Shown here piece after piece: positions 1 to 9,679 of a stretch of 64,000 nucleotides of DNA. Location of the stretch: the NCBI GenBank assembly GCA_964036195.1, contig OZ038458.1, positions 18,179,832-18,243,831 of the forward strand, in the 5' to 3' direction. Source of the stretch: Sphaerolaimus hirsutus. Taxonomy: Eukaryota > Nematoda > Chromadorea > Monhysterida > Sphaerolaimidae. Position 1 is the stretch's first letter. Each line of letters begins with the position of its first letter. The translations under genes and the position numbers were made by a program. The notes beneath the pieces were generated by a model. That model searched no databases. It worked only from the letters and a program-made list of their open reading frames with translations, and had not been told where the DNA came from.

Positions 1-684
1 CCATGAAAAAGGCTGAATGAACTGGCAAGGTTCCAAATTATATCGAATTGTAGACTTTTTGAAGAGAGAAATCCATGTTCTTTTGAGGCATGAAAGCTTT
101 AGAAAGACATCGGGTTTATCTTACATTGATTGTAGCTCACCCTTATCAAGTTGTTCACCAACTTAGCGAACTTAAATACAAAAGGGGTTCAATTTCTATG
201 TTCTGAAGAAATAAATGACAACTGAAAAACAAGTTATTGCTTAAGTATTTATTTTCAATATGAATTCATGATATGAGTTCTAGATGTCAACTAAACAAAA
301 TGTCAGATATGGCGTTATCTTTTATAATAAACCCCTCCCAAAATAATTCAAGTTGACAAGCCAAAACCTGTCAAATTAGAGATGTAAAAATACATGGCAC
401 CTACTTCGCTCATATTTAGAAATTATTAATCCTAGTTGCTAATTTTGCTAGTCAAATAATGAATAAAGATCTCGATCTCAATAATAATTGACATTTGGAA
501 ATCTATAACTCAGATAGGATACTCTTAATATAACTACTAATTAATCGACACTAGCCCTACTTGGGCACCGGGTATTACAACTTGTGCACCGGCCCTACTT
601 GGGCACCGGCTTTACTTGGGCCCACGCCCATCATCAATTCAAACGTAAATCAAAAAACAAAAGTGAAACATCAATTAAACTCAC
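1..684. other. AT-rich stretch, no gene recognised
   Basis: I see no convincing exon here. The stretch is AT-rich. Around 560-625 a short motif (cctacttgggcaccgg) recurs two to three times. It lies downstream of the Merlin exon on the minus strand, so remaining transposase exons would be expected here, but I could not find the later catalytic residues. Confidence 0.4.
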
Positions 685-921
685 TTCGACCACTTTGTGA
701 TCGTTCAACTCGATCAAGCCAAAGATCCACGGCCCGTTGACAGAGGGTCCATAATTTTTGGATCTCGGCGCATATTTGTCACCTTTGAGCCGGCGGCCCT
801 TCCTGTTTGTGTTTGGCTTCCGTCGACCTTTAAGCAGCGTCTCATCGATTTGAACGACGGACCCCGGTGTGGCACCAATCGGGTGTTTTTCCGCAAAAGT
901 AATCCGGTGCGCGTAGATCAA
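685..921 (-). CDS. Merlin/ISXO2-like transposase, catalytic-core exon
   Basis: This exon encodes the first part of a DDE transposase core of the ISXO2/Merlin (IS1595-like) superfamily, which moves DNA elements by cut-and-paste. Seen: the stretch VVQIDETLLKGRRK with the first catalytic Asp (IDE), then a basic insert and GPWIFGLIE, the usual layout after the first Asp. The exon begins after a good acceptor (gttgcag) and ends at an excellent donor (GTCGAA|GTGAGT). It is 79 codons, phase 0 at both ends, matching the upstream exon. The later Asp and Glu/Asp are not visible in the 684 bases that follow, so the gene is truncated or continues beyond the window. Whether it is an active transposon, a relic or a domesticated gene cannot be told. 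Confidence 0.75.
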
Positions 922-983
922 CTGCAACACGTAATATTTTCAAGGAATTCAGGATTTTAAATGACACAAAATAATGACGAAAC

Positions 984-1795
984 TAGTGATGGAAAAGCGC
1001 TAGAAAAAAAATCGCCAGGCGCCAAGGGCGCCACAGAAAAAGGGCGCCAGGCGCCAAGGGCGCCACGGAAAGAGGGCGCCAAGCGCCAAGGGCGCCATGG
1101 CGCCATTTGAAAAATAGGGCGCCAGGCACCAAGGGCGCCAGGATAAATAAGTGCATAGAACGCCATGCGTGTGCTAAAACAGTTTCTACAGCACCCTAGT
1201 ACACACATTCACTACTTAATTCGCGTTCTCCAGGATGTAATGAACAACAACAACACTAGAACAAAAAAAATAAAATAAAATCCACATGACGAATTCAAAC
1301 ACAATGGATATTGTCATTTGATAACAATCCATTCACTTCAAATAGACTGAATCGGACAAAAAATGGAATTGCAACGATTTGAATCTGTTGTTTTTTGATT
1401 TTGCAAGTTCAACGGTTCATCATTCTCGTCTTCTGATCTGTCAGACACATCTGATGGATCGTTGCACAAAAGATTTTCACTCGCTCACACCACTTTGTCC
1501 ATTTTTCTGGCGAATTTAGATCATCCACAGATGCGTTTTTCATCTTTTTTTTCATTTACATAGCACTCACCTTGAAACCCTACTGGCGCCTTTTTGGCGC
1601 CCTTTTAAAGCAGGGCGCCAGGCGCCAAGGGCGCCACTGAAAAAGGGCGCTAAGCGCCAAGGGCGCCATGGCGCCTTTCAGGATGTGGGCACCAGGCACC
1701 AAGGGCGCCACAGAAAAAGGGCGCCAAGCGCCAATGGCGCGGCGCCCTTTGGCGCCCTCAATTGGCGCCAGCGCCATGGCGCCATTCCATCACTA
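984..1795. mobile_element. hAT-like MITE with GGCGCC arrays, perfect 8-bp TSD
   Basis: Termini are TAGTGATGGAA and TTCCATCACTA, flanked by the direct repeat gacgaaac (976-983 and 1796-1803). The 8-bp target duplication and TA-start inverted ends fit the hAT superfamily. The interior is made of GGCGCCAAGCGCC-type repeats at both ends with a unique centre. It lies in the intron between two transposase exons. Same family: 36097-36761, 55616-55894, 59034-59178 and partial copies at 32866 and 63305. Confidence 0.85.
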
Positions 1796-1841
1796 GACGA
1801 AACCATAAACGACACTGAAAAAAATTAAAAATGTAAATAAC

Positions 1842-1950
1842 ATCACGGAAAGCTCTGAGCCAAAAAGTCATTGTCCCAAAGCTGGGCTGCTTTAATCGAC
1901 CGCGACGGGAGTCCATACAGGCATACTGGTCCCTAATCTGATTGCGCGTC
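1842..1950 (-). CDS. Merlin/ISXO2-like transposase, middle exon
   Basis: The exon reads WTRNQIRDQ near its start and TFWLRAFRDV at its end, matching the helical segment before the catalytic core of ISXO2/Merlin transposases. It has 1 base plus 36 codons and ends in phase 0 at GAT|GTTATT, in register with the exon at 685-921. Its upstream edge abuts a palindromic MITE (1951-2203). Joining across that MITE gives LLLVYGFSMG then WTRNQI with no extra or missing residue against the family pattern. Confidence 0.6.
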
Positions 1951-2203
1951 CATGGGGCAGTCCCAAGACATGTAAAGTGTAAAGTAAAATGTCAAATGTA
2001 AAGTCAAATGCAAAGTATAGTTTCAAATTTAGAGTCAAATGCAAAGTAAACTGTCAATTGTCATGCAAAGTTTGACTTTACATGTGTCAAATGTATGTAT
2101 TGACAGTTTACTTTGCATTTGACTTTACATTTTACAGTTTACTTTGCATTTGACTTTACATTTGACACTTTACTTTACACTTTACAGGGCTTGGGACTGC
2201 CAC
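1951..2203 (-). mobile_element. Palindromic MITE acting as an intron in the Merlin gene (GT...TG)
   Basis: A 253-bp near-perfect inverted repeat of aaagtgtcaaatg-type motifs. On the minus strand it starts GTGGCAGTCCCAAG and ends CTTGGGACTGCCCCATG. It lies between two pieces of transposase coding sequence that join in frame when it is removed. No AG lies near the required 3' boundary, so the implied ends are GT...TG (shifts to GG...AT or TG...GG are equally possible). Related copies are at 35584-35705 and 49.7-50.2 kb. Confidence 0.6.
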
Positions 2204-2238
2204 CAGCCCATGGAAAATCCATAAACCAGCAGTAACAC
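2204..2238 (-). CDS. Merlin/ISXO2-like transposase, short exon (LLLVYGF)
   Basis: A 35-bp exon after acceptor aaatttgcag, encoding VLLLVYGFSMG plus two bases. The hydrophobic LLLxY helix is typical of the segment after the N-terminal zinc ribbon in this superfamily. It begins in phase 0, matching the upstream exon, and ends in phase 2, matching the exon at 1842-1950. Confidence 0.55.
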
Positions 2239-2308
2239 CTGCAAATTTAGTAAAATGCACATAATGCCTGCAGGAAAAAACACAGGACAAAGGATGTGTT
2301 CACCTCAC

Positions 2309-2432
2309 CTGCCGCACACTCATAGATCTGAATGTTCTGCCAGTTGTCCTACTTGCATATGCGAAAAAACTGTTGTGCGCGAACGAACGCACTCTTGAGC
2401 AATTTGTGCATCGCGTGGAAGTTTCTGGGGCA
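2309..2432 (-). CDS. Merlin/ISXO2-like transposase, N-terminal exon
   Basis: An open exon from acceptor ccctgacag to donor CAG|GTGAGG, phase 2 in and phase 0 out. It reads CTNCSRVRSFAHNSFF and ends SMSVRQ, consistent with the second half of the N-terminal zinc ribbon and the Ser-Phe-Phe motif of ISXO2/Merlin transposases. A second frame here is also partly open (PQKLPRDAQIAQE), so this choice rests on the downstream phase match and motif order. Confidence 0.5.
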
Positions 2433-2566
2433 CTGTCAGGGTTCCACATCATTGCTCCTGTGCAACTATTTCTAAAACATGGCCCGTAGCTGAAAACGTG
2501 GGGGGAAGTTCATGGGCAGAAACTGTGAGCGTAATTTATCTATGACTTATGTTTATGAATTATGAT

Positions 2567-3097
2567 TAGGGTTCAAACGGGATCCCGATCCCCATCCCGG
2601 ATCCCGTGAAATTCCGGGATTTAGCAGTCCCGATCCCGATCCCGAAACCCCAATCCCGATCCCGATCCCAAAATCCAAAAATACCAATCTCGATCCCGAT
2701 CCCGAAAACTTTCAAATCCCGATCCCGACCCTGAGAATCTCCCAAGTTTGGGATCCCGATCCCGGAAAAAATAGTGGAAATAATGACGTGTTTGCATGCA
2801 AAAATGTGAACGCAAACCCCCAGTGTCCATTTTATGTCACTTTACTGGCATCCAACAGTGTTTTGAGACCTTTATGAACAACTGTGAATGCCAGAACAGT
2901 GACAAAAATCTCTATCACTAGACCCCAATCCCAATCCCGATCCCAATCCCGTGACCCCAATCCTGGTCAATCCCGATCCCAATCCCGAGATCCCGATTCC
3001 ATAAGTCCCGATCCCGATCCCGAAATCTCACTTACCAATCCCGATCCCGATCCCGAAACCTCAATCCCGATCCCGATCCCGAAAAGTCAATCCCGTT
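2567..3097. mobile_element. hAT-like MITE, (GATCCC)n subterminal arrays, right end lost
   Basis: The left terminus TAGGGTTCAAACGGGA is followed by dense GATCCC repeats. The right half has the inverted array and stops at cccgtt where the mate at 57890-58418 continues with tttgaac. The unique centre (ttgcatgcaaaaatgtgaac, then cattttatgtcac) matches the 57.9-kb copy. No right target duplication was found, consistent with terminal deletion. Confidence 0.75.
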
Positions 3098-3139
3098 CTT
3101 TAGCCAATATTTGCATAGTATTAAAAAAAATCTCAACAA

Positions 3140-3572
3140 ACACCCCATCCATAAGTAACCTTTCCTTGTCCCGGAAAAAAGCTACCGGTTTGGGCAACAA
3201 ACCATGTTCCTGTGCAAAACGTATAGCATTGAGCTCGCTTTGCAGGAACTCGCAAGCCCAAAAAGGGGGGCTAGACGGGTGTGTCCGGGCGTGTGGCTCA
3301 TATACAGTTACAGAGTCATCGACGACCACATCAATCGGTACAGGCGGCACAAACGCGGCCACGTCGTCCACCACAACGTCATTGACGACCACATCAATCG
3401 GTACAGGCGGCACAAACGCGGCCACGTCGTCCACCACAACGTCATCAACGACCACATCAATCGGTACAGGCGGCACAAACGCGGCCACGTCGTCCACCAC
3501 AACGTCATCGACGACTTCACCGCGACGAGTTCTGTCCGTGACAACTTCATCGAGGATCAGGGGTCGGTTTCG
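3140..3572 (-). CDS. Acidic repeat protein, 3' exon with 66-bp coding repeat
   Basis: Continues the reading frame of the exon pieces at 3715-4352. It starts RNRPLILDEVVTDRTRRGE, then three copies of a 22-residue block containing VVVDDVAAFVPPVPIDVV, then an unrepeated tail reaching ELNAIRFAQEHGLL. The repeats are 66-bp tandem copies at about 3310-3510, whole codons, so the frame is preserved. I recognise no family. The 3' boundary is uncertain: the frame runs to about 3087, into a hAT relic. Confidence 0.5.
3310..3510 (-). repeat. 66-bp in-frame tandem repeat, about three copies
   Basis: The copies are nearly identical (gacgaccacatcaatcgg recurs every 66 bases). The period is a multiple of three and the minus frame stays open, encoding an acidic and Pro/Val-rich 22-residue block. 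Confidence 0.85.
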
Positions 3573-3714
3573 CAAGTGGAGAAATGAGAAGTAAACAGGC
3601 GAAAGCAAACTGAAATGGCAAGTGAAATTACTTCTTTTTTAATTGTCACTTCGCTTTTTCCAATTGAATAGCCATTTTACTTCAATTTTGCCATTTCACT
3701 TCTCACTTCTCCAC
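3573..3714 (-). mobile_element. 142-bp palindromic MITE between exon pieces, copy 3
   Basis: An inverted repeat starting GTGGAGAAATGAG-like and ending CTCATTTCTCCACTTG relative to the coding strand. It separates exon pieces that rejoin in frame as ...VPQ|RNRPLI. It is one of three equally long inserts (also 3817-3958 and 4061-4202). 142 is not a multiple of three, so retention would shift the frame. Confidence 0.6.
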
Positions 3715-3816
3715 TTGCGGAACTGGCACCAGGTCGTCTGCAGAGAGTTCGACGTCAACGCTGACGTCCTCGACGTCATCGAGATCTTGCTCTCGGCGGA
3801 TCAGGGGCCACTTCCA
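3715..3816 (-). CDS. Acidic repeat protein, duplicated exon copy 2 (34 codons)
   Basis: Encodes WKWPLIRREQDLDDVEDVSV and ends SADDLVPVPQ, phase 0 at both edges. It is identical to the piece at 3959-4060. Both edges are MITE boundaries, so exon status depends on the MITEs being removed. Confidence 0.5.
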
Positions 3817-3958
3817 CAAGTGGAGAAGTTAGAAGTAGAATGGCAAAAGCGAACTGAAATGGCAAGCAAGATTACTTCTTATTTAATTGTCACTTCGCTT
3901 TTTCCAATTGAATAGCCATTTTACTTCAATTTTGCCATTTCACTTCTCACTTCTCCAC
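3817..3958 (-). mobile_element. 142-bp palindromic MITE between exon pieces, copy 2
   Basis: GTGGAGAAGTGAG at one end, CTTCTCCACTTG at the other, with a short loop. Removal joins CCG CAA to TGG AAG in frame. For this copy an AG six bases further (GGAAG|TGG) would also keep frame, so canonical GT...AG is possible here. Confidence 0.6.
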
Positions 3959-4060
3959 TTGCGGAACTGGCACCAGGTCGTCTGCAGAGAGTTCGACGTC
4001 AACGCTGACGTCCTCGACGTCATCGAGATCTTGCTCTCGGCGGATCAGGGGCCACTTCCA
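3959..4060 (-). CDS. Acidic repeat protein, duplicated exon copy 1 (34 codons)
   Basis: Same sequence as 3715-3816, phase 0 to 0. Tandem duplication of a phase-0 exon with its flanking insert lengthens the protein without a frame change. Confidence 0.5.
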
Positions 4061-4202
4061 CAAGTGGAGAAGTTAGAAGTAGAATGGCAAAAGCGAACTG
4101 AAATGGCAAGCAAGATTACTTCTTATTTAATTGTCACTTCGCTTTTTCCAATTGAATAGCCATTTTACTTCAATTTTGCCATTTCACTTCTCACTTCTCC
4201 AC
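4061..4202 (-). mobile_element. 142-bp palindromic MITE between exon pieces, copy 1
   Basis: Same family and length as the inserts at 3573-3714 and 3817-3958. On the coding strand it begins right after CCGCAA with GTGGAGAAG. Confidence 0.6.
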
Positions 4203-4352
4203 TTGCGGAACTGGCACCAGGTCGTCCTCATAGCCCGGGTAAACAACTTGCTCAACTTCGCCACCTAACATCACGACGCTCAAATACACATCAACAGACT
4301 TGTTGACATCAAGTACGTCCACAAGGTTTTCGGGAGGCTCCTCGGGAGGCTC
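4203..4352 (-). CDS. Acidic repeat protein, 5' visible exon
   Basis: 50 codons from acceptor gcaactcag. It begins EPPEEPPENLVDVLDVNK, then SVDVYLSVVMLGGEVEQVV, and ends DDLVPVPQ. If the following MITE were not spliced the frame would add VEK and stop. The strand followed by an acidic run resembles the second exon of the 35-52 kb cluster genes, so this may be a diverged relative. That is inference. Confidence 0.5.
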
Positions 4353-4656
4353 CTGAGTTGCGGTAAAGTAATCGCGACAGGAGTGAGAAAAGAATAATTC
4401 CACCCTCTTAGACGAGAGGAAAAAACACCACCCCCCCTCAAAATAGACCGCCCTCATAAATATACCCATCAACAAATTAAATTGAATTGTAAACTATTCA
4501 ATAGATAAATTTACCGAATCCATAGGACACGATCCTGCCGCCCAAACCGCCCGGCCAAAATAAACAAACGCGCTCTGCAAGAAACTGAACAGTTTAGCAG
4601 AATAGAACAAGTATTAAATATATACCGAGCAAAGTACATGCTAGGGTTCACACATG

Positions 4657-5045
4657 TAGGGTTCAAACGATATATTGTATTGAATATCGAATCTTGGATA
4701 TCGATAATTTTTTAATATTGAATATCGAATATCGATATCGAAAATTTTGAAAAAAATATAGAATATCGACCATTTTTCCGATATACATACATATTGAACC
4801 TGTATTGTGTCCCAAAATTAGGTTATCATTTTCATTTTGAGTTGTTTATGATTGATCTGATGTGCTTCTAGATCTAGTATTGTATTTGAATATCAATATC
4901 GAATATCGAAAAAATCGAATATCGACCATTTTTCAATATCGATATTGAGGTTCCATATCGTATCGATATTGAATATCGAGTTTCAAAAAAATATATATCG
5001 AATATCGAATATCGATATCGAAAAGTCATATCGTTCTAACCCTTA
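4657..5045. mobile_element. hAT-like MITE with (TATCGA)n arrays
   Basis: The left end TAGGGTTCAAACGATAT and right end ATATCGTTCTAACCCTTA are imperfect inverted repeats of the same terminal family as the elements at 7654 and 57890. Here the interior arrays are TATCGATATCGAA instead of GGTCCC or GATCCC. I could not find an exact target duplication. Confidence 0.65.
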
Positions 5046-5177
5046 TGCTATGTGCAACAAACATATGTCTGCAAAATGCATAAATAATTTTCATATAAAT
5101 ATTCTGTTTTCTTTTCTTTATTCAGCAAAATGTCCTCATCAAAATGCAAACAACAACGATATGAAACGATCACACAC

Positions 5178-5865
5178 TAGGGATGGAAAAAAAGCGCTTT
5201 TTTTTAACGGCCCCGCTTTTTTTAAAAAAAAGCGCTTTTTTTTAAAAAAACGCGCTTTTTTCGCTTTTTTTCAAAAAATGTCGGGACGTTCACTAAAAAG
5301 CTCCCAAATATGGTTCTGTATCAATATATACAGGTATATCAGACAAGTGGCAGTACTTGTGATGATATATAGCCATAGAATGGCTGTGTAGCCATAGGAT
5401 AGCATTATAAGTGGCGATTTCTGCCAAAAATACTTTTAATTTTGACTCATTATGTATATCACCCTTTGTGAATGTTTCGCAACTTCAAGTGAAGTGAGGC
5501 ATGAAATAGTGCTTATAAATAAGGCTATAAGAGAAGGCTAATACATTGAGCGTAATGTTTTACACTGTAGAAGTATGTGGTAGGACATTGGCTGGATATT
5601 CTATGCTACACTAACATATCACTACTTGTTATTACATGATAGCATACAGGAATAGAAGCAATGGAACTAAAAATGCCACAAAACCGATGAAAACAACCAC
5701 CAGTGGTAATGTGCATGTGAAATCACGCGCTTGCGCGCGAAAAATTGGAAAATACCTAGTGCATAAGTACTGAAAAATTTTGCGCTGGGACCCTTGCGCT
5801 TTTTTTTAAAAAAAGCGGCGTTTTTTAAAAAAAAAGCGCTTGAAAAAAAGCGCTGGCCATCCCTA
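5178..5865. mobile_element. hAT-like MITE, AGCGCTTTTT arrays, perfect 8-bp TSD
   Basis: Ends TAGGGATGG and CCATCCCTA, flanked by tcacacac (5170-5177 and 5866-5873). Subterminal arrays of AAAAGCGCTTTTTT lie in both orientations. A short relative is at 55948-56027, and a lone right end lies at 36074. Confidence 0.85.
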
Positions 5866-5989
5866 TCACACACCGTGGTGAAAATGCCAAAAAAAAATGC
5901 ATGATCAATAATTGTCACATGACAAGCACGACAAAGTGTGACAAAGCGCTACATATACAAAAATACCAACACATTTACGTTAGCACACA

Positions 5990-6235
5990 CACTAGTTGAC
6001 ACAAAATACCACACACGCTAGTTGATATCAATGTCAACTGGCATGCCAAATGTCAACTGGCATGCCAAATGTCAACTGGCATGCCAAATGTCAACTGGCA
6101 TGCCAAATGTCAACTTGCACCAATCCCAATTTGAAGCTTGCATTAGAACGTCGTTCGCTAGCTCGTCAGCAAAATTAGAATTGGGATCGGAACCAGTTCA
6201 CATTTGGTGTCAATGACAACTACTGTGTGTGTGCG
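5990..6235. repeat. Palindromic repeat with 17-bp array (gtcaactggcatgccaa)
   Basis: Cacacacactagttgaca at the left is mirrored by tgacaactactgtgtgtgtg at the right. Near the left arm the motif gtcaactggcatgccaaat is repeated four times. It is related to the GGGCCCACACACGCTAG palindromes at 33781, 46660 and 53902. Confidence 0.6.
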
Positions 6236-6585
6236 AGCAATACAACATTACAAAACATCTTTCAAAAAATGCAAAAAACAGCATTCCTTAGCAAAAAATG
6301 AATTCAACAGATCAGAAATACACTAGAAAAACAACGTTAAAAAAGCGAGATTTCAATTCACTGTAAATAGGTACCAACAATTTCCTGAAAGCTTTGTGAA
6401 ATTTTTAGGTTTAAATTTCAATTACGTAATTTCATCTGCTTTTTTATGTATTAGAGGTTCGGCAATACCACAACATGGGGCAGTATTCAAGGGTGGGAAA
6501 TATGCAAGAAAATTGTTGGTTGGTTTGCATACCGGACACCGAATTTCCATACCGTAATTTTGACACGTAAATTACAAAAAAATAC

Positions 6586-6795
6586 TCATTCAGTGCAGCG
6601 GGCAGAAATGATCAGGAATGAATCCGCCACCGTCATCAGGTACAGCTGCACGTACACTGAGTCGTCATCATCAGACGTGATGCCATCACAGTCTGACTCC
6701 TTGTCGCTCAACATGTAGACCCTGTCGGCAGAGCGAGGTGGGGATCGACAGCCTCTGCCCCTCTTGTCCTTCTTGCTCTTCTTTGAAGTTTTTTT
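6586..6795 (-). CDS. Gene A, terminal exon (Lys-rich, acidic, beta tail)
   Basis: From acceptor gaacgcag to TGA, phase 0 in. It starts KKTSKKSKKDKRGRG (nuclear-localisation-like), then SDKESDCDGITSDDDDS, then hydrophobic alternation VYVQLYLMTV and stop. The layout of basic start, acidic middle and beta-like C-terminus recurs in terminal exons at 42384-42503 and 36991-37163. An acidic run before a Val/Leu-rich strand could form a SUMO-interacting motif. The family is unknown to me. Confidence 0.6.
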   Translation of the reverse strand, partial: KKTSKKSKKDKRGRGCRSPPRSADRVYMLSDKESDCDGITSDDDDSVYVQLYLMTVADSFLIISARCTE

Positions 6796-6958
6796 CTGCG
6801 TTCAGGGAGGCGAGATTATCTCTAAGCACACCTGTCTTTTTGTCTCAGTCACAGACAATAGTCATCTCCACGAGTACATTGTCTGGTATTCGGTCGGTAG
6901 GCTTTCGGCGAGTTCACCGCGACGGCGGGTTCCACCTCACCTCACCTCCCATACTCAC

Positions 6959-7078
6959 TTTTATGAGACACTTCTCGCCGGCGATAACAACCACCTTGGC
7001 GTCGCGCATGTAGTTTGGCACCGGCTTGCCGCTGCTGCCCATCGGCGCCGTGCTGCTGCTGCTGCCCATCTGCTGCTG
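6959..7078 (-). CDS. Gene A, exon 3 (Gln/Ser-rich, then strand segment)
   Basis: 40 codons, phase 0 at both ends, between an acceptor (aaaatcag) and an excellent donor (AAA|GTGAGT). It reads QQQMGSSSSTAPMGSSGK, then MRDAKVVVIAGEKCLIK. The CAG/AGC codon run is low complexity. It joins in frame to the terminal exon at 6795. Confidence 0.6.
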
Positions 7079-7653
7079 CTGATTTTTGAGCGGGGGGGGC
7101 GGATTGTATACGGAGCCCGGCGAACGGGGGGGGGGAGGCGGCGCCCCCCCCTAAAATTTGTTCCTGTAGTAACGCAATGGGGCCATGGCGCTGGCGCCAG
7201 CGCCATGACTGTATTGGCGTTGGCGCCAACGCCAACGTGTACTATATTGCACTTATTTGTGCCGAAATTTATGGTACCGGGCACTGCTTTGACGGTATTT
7301 GTAGGGGTGATTTCACTCCTGAAAGTAAATTATGAATCATATATAGGGTGCGGTGCAGAAATGCGCCCTTGCGCGCAAAATTTTTGCTAAGTGGCTACAA
7401 AATCGCTTCACAAAAGTGCCGTTCCTGGCACATTTTTTTACCCGGCCCGGGAACGGGTGGGGGCGGCCCGCCCCCCCCCCCTGCGTACGTCCCTGCTAAA
7501 GTCGACAAGTCCACAAAATGTGATTTTGAGTAAATCGCATTTTAAGTTATGAACCCAATTTCAGGTCTGTGGTGCGTGTCCAATTTGGCCCTCTCATGCT
7601 TTCCATTAAGTTCCATATGTTGACAATAAAGTGTCAAATTTTCAGCCCCTAAT

Positions 7654-8202
7654 TAGGGTTCAAATGGGACCGCGGTCCCGGTACCCGGTTCGGCAAAAAG
7701 TCGGGACTGGGGTGGTCCCGGTCCCGGTCCCGGTCCCAACACCCCAGTCCCGGTTCCGACATTCAAAAAATCCTGGTCCCGATCCCAACCACCCAGTCCC
7801 GGTCCCGGTCCCGGTCCCGGAATTTTTCAGTGGTCCCGACTTCGATGATAAGTGATGGAAAAAATGTCGTTTTTTTCATCCCTTCTACAAAAATTTTTTT
7901 CCAACACTCCTAAATATAGTTGCGAGTTAACAAATCAAGGTATACGAGACAAGCGGTATTAGTTTGTGATGTTATGTATAGCATTATAAAAGGTGATTTC
8001 TGCCAAAAAATACACTTCTAACGACCCAGTCCCTGTCCCGGTCCCGACAATCCCAGTCCTGGTCCCGACAATCCCAGTCCTGGTCCCGACACCCCAGTCC
8101 CGGTCCCAGTCCCGGTCCCGACATTCAAAAATTCCTGGTCCCGATCCCGACATTGGAAAATTTCTGGTCCCGGTCCCAAAAACTGGTCCTGTTTGAACCC
8201 TA
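7654..8202. mobile_element. hAT-like MITE, (GGTCCC)n arrays, perfect 8-bp TSD
   Basis: Ends TAGGGTTCAAA and TTTGAACCCTA are exact inverted repeats, flanked by cccctaat at 7646-7653 and 8203-8210. Arrays of GGTCCC (one strand) line both flanks of a short unique centre. Confidence 0.9.
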
Positions 8203-8904
8203 CCCCTAATCTCAACGTATATGTGAAAAATGGGGTGTCCATAAAATTCCATTCGGTCAGAGCAAAACTGTTTTTGGGAGGGAAATGGACTTGTCGCCTT
8301 CTCGCACGCGAGAACATTTTTATTCCCGCCCGCGTTGCGCATCCCTTATGGGAAATTTATGCACTTGTCAACTTTTATAAATCGGTGCCCATAGTGGACT
8401 TATCACATTTCTTGTGTTTTTCCCCATAAAAAAAGGACGCGGAGGATGGACTTGTCAACTTTTAGCCCAAAACTAAGTGGACTTGTCGACTTCTTGCCCA
8501 AATTTTTTTTATTTTTCCCCAAAAATGTCAGATTTGACACTATGCCATATGGGCATGTGAGGTCAAAACAATTATGGAAAATGATGAAAAATCTGCGGAA
8601 ATAGTCACAGATGACGTTTCCGGGCCTAACTCGAAATTTTCATATATTGGACTTGTCGACTTTTAGAATTGGACGCCTCAATTATGAAAGTGGACATTGT
8701 ATTGTATGTACTTTTGTCCGGGACTCTGCAAAAATGAATGGAGTCACGGAAATCTAAAGTAAGTACCGTAATTGGTCCAATAAAGACCCCTCATCAAAAT
8801 GAAAGGTGTATGTACTTTTGTCCGGGACTATGCAAAAACGAATGGAGCCATGGAAATCTACAGTAAGTACAGTAATTGATCCAATAAAGCCCCCCCCCCG
8901 TTAC

Positions 8905-9097
8905 CTGGAACTCGTAATCCTCTGGGATATCTTCAAAACTACAGTCAATCTTTTTCACCAGCGACTCCAGCGGAGGGCGTTGCTCCCAGTCATCATCATT
9001 GCCGTCGTCGTCGTCATCGGCAGCGATCCAATGGTTGCGCATGAAGCGCACGCGGGCAATGATGGGCTCCCCGTGCGCAGTGCCAATGACAACCGAA
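8905..9097 (-). CDS. Gene A, exon 2 (beta strand into Asp-rich tract)
   Basis: From acceptor attttacag to donor CAG|GTAACG. It starts in phase 2, which fits the exon at 11274-11479, and ends in phase 0. It reads SVVIGTAHGEPIIARVRF, then an acidic run AADDDDDGNDDDWEQ, then SFEDIPEDYEFQ. The position and phase match exon 2 of the cluster genes at 35027-35141 and 44995-45120, where a strand segment also leads into acidic residues. Confidence 0.65.
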
Positions 9098-9133
9098 CTG
9101 TAAAATTTCGACAATATGACGATAAAGTGACAA

Positions 9134-9260
9134 CAGGGGTATCTTGAATTTCGACCCTCTGAGTGGTTGGATAGATAACAAATCGCTCCTCCATATGGAT
9201 AGATAGCTAAAAAAATTTCTGGGGGGTTGGGGGGGGGGGTTGGAGGGGGAGTGTGGTGGT
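9134..9260. mobile_element. Left end of a CAGGGGTATC hAT-like element
   Basis: Begins CAGGGGTATCTTGAAT and continues with tggatagata and G-rich runs, as in the complete copy at 56664-57194. No right end is seen before the gap. Confidence 0.6.
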
Positions 9261-9479
9261 TCAATATGAGGGTGTACTAATAGCCACATCTGCTCGTTAC
9301 GCACATTTGCCTGTTTTTTTCACTTAACACTTTTTCGGCAAGGGCCCATTCCGCAAAAAAGCCCATTCCGCATTTTTGCCCATCCCGCAAATTATGTGAC
9401 CCATCCCGCAAATGTGCCCATTCCGCAAACAGGTGATGCAACTTGCGGGATGGGCCATTTGCGGAATGGGCACATTTGC

Positions 9480-9679
9480 NNNNNNNNNNNNNNNNNNNNN
9501 NNNNNNNNNNNNNNNNNNNNNNNNNNNNNNNNNNNNNNNNNNNNNNNNNNNNNNNNNNNNNNNNNNNNNNNNNNNNNNNNNNNNNNNNNNNNNNNNNNNN
9601 NNNNNNNNNNNNNNNNNNNNNNNNNNNNNNNNNNNNNNNNNNNNNNNNNNNNNNNNNNNNNNNNNNNNNNNNNNNNNNN
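9480..9679. other. Assembly gap (200 N)
   Basis: Exactly 200 N, a typical placeholder gap of unknown true length. Flanking repeats (cattccgcaaa-type before, tcgagtcgag-type after) suggest the assembly broke in repeated DNA. Confidence 0.99.

Larger units (their letters stand above)
3643..4130. repeat. 244-bp tandem duplication (exon piece plus MITE), two copies
   Basis: The segment holding a 102-bp exon piece and a 142-bp palindromic MITE is present twice, essentially identical, at 3643-3886 and 3887-4130. It duplicates an exon and its adjoining insert as a unit. Confidence 0.9.

Noticed and set aside
1580-1777. ORFs rich in WRPWRLAP or GAKRQK motifs (also 36.1-36.8 kb and 55.7-56.0 kb)
   Set aside because: These are translations of GGCGCC arrays inside hAT-like MITEs.
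3310-4160. CRISPR-like regular repeats
   Set aside because: The periods (66 and 244 bp) are tandem duplications without unique spacers, in a eukaryotic context.
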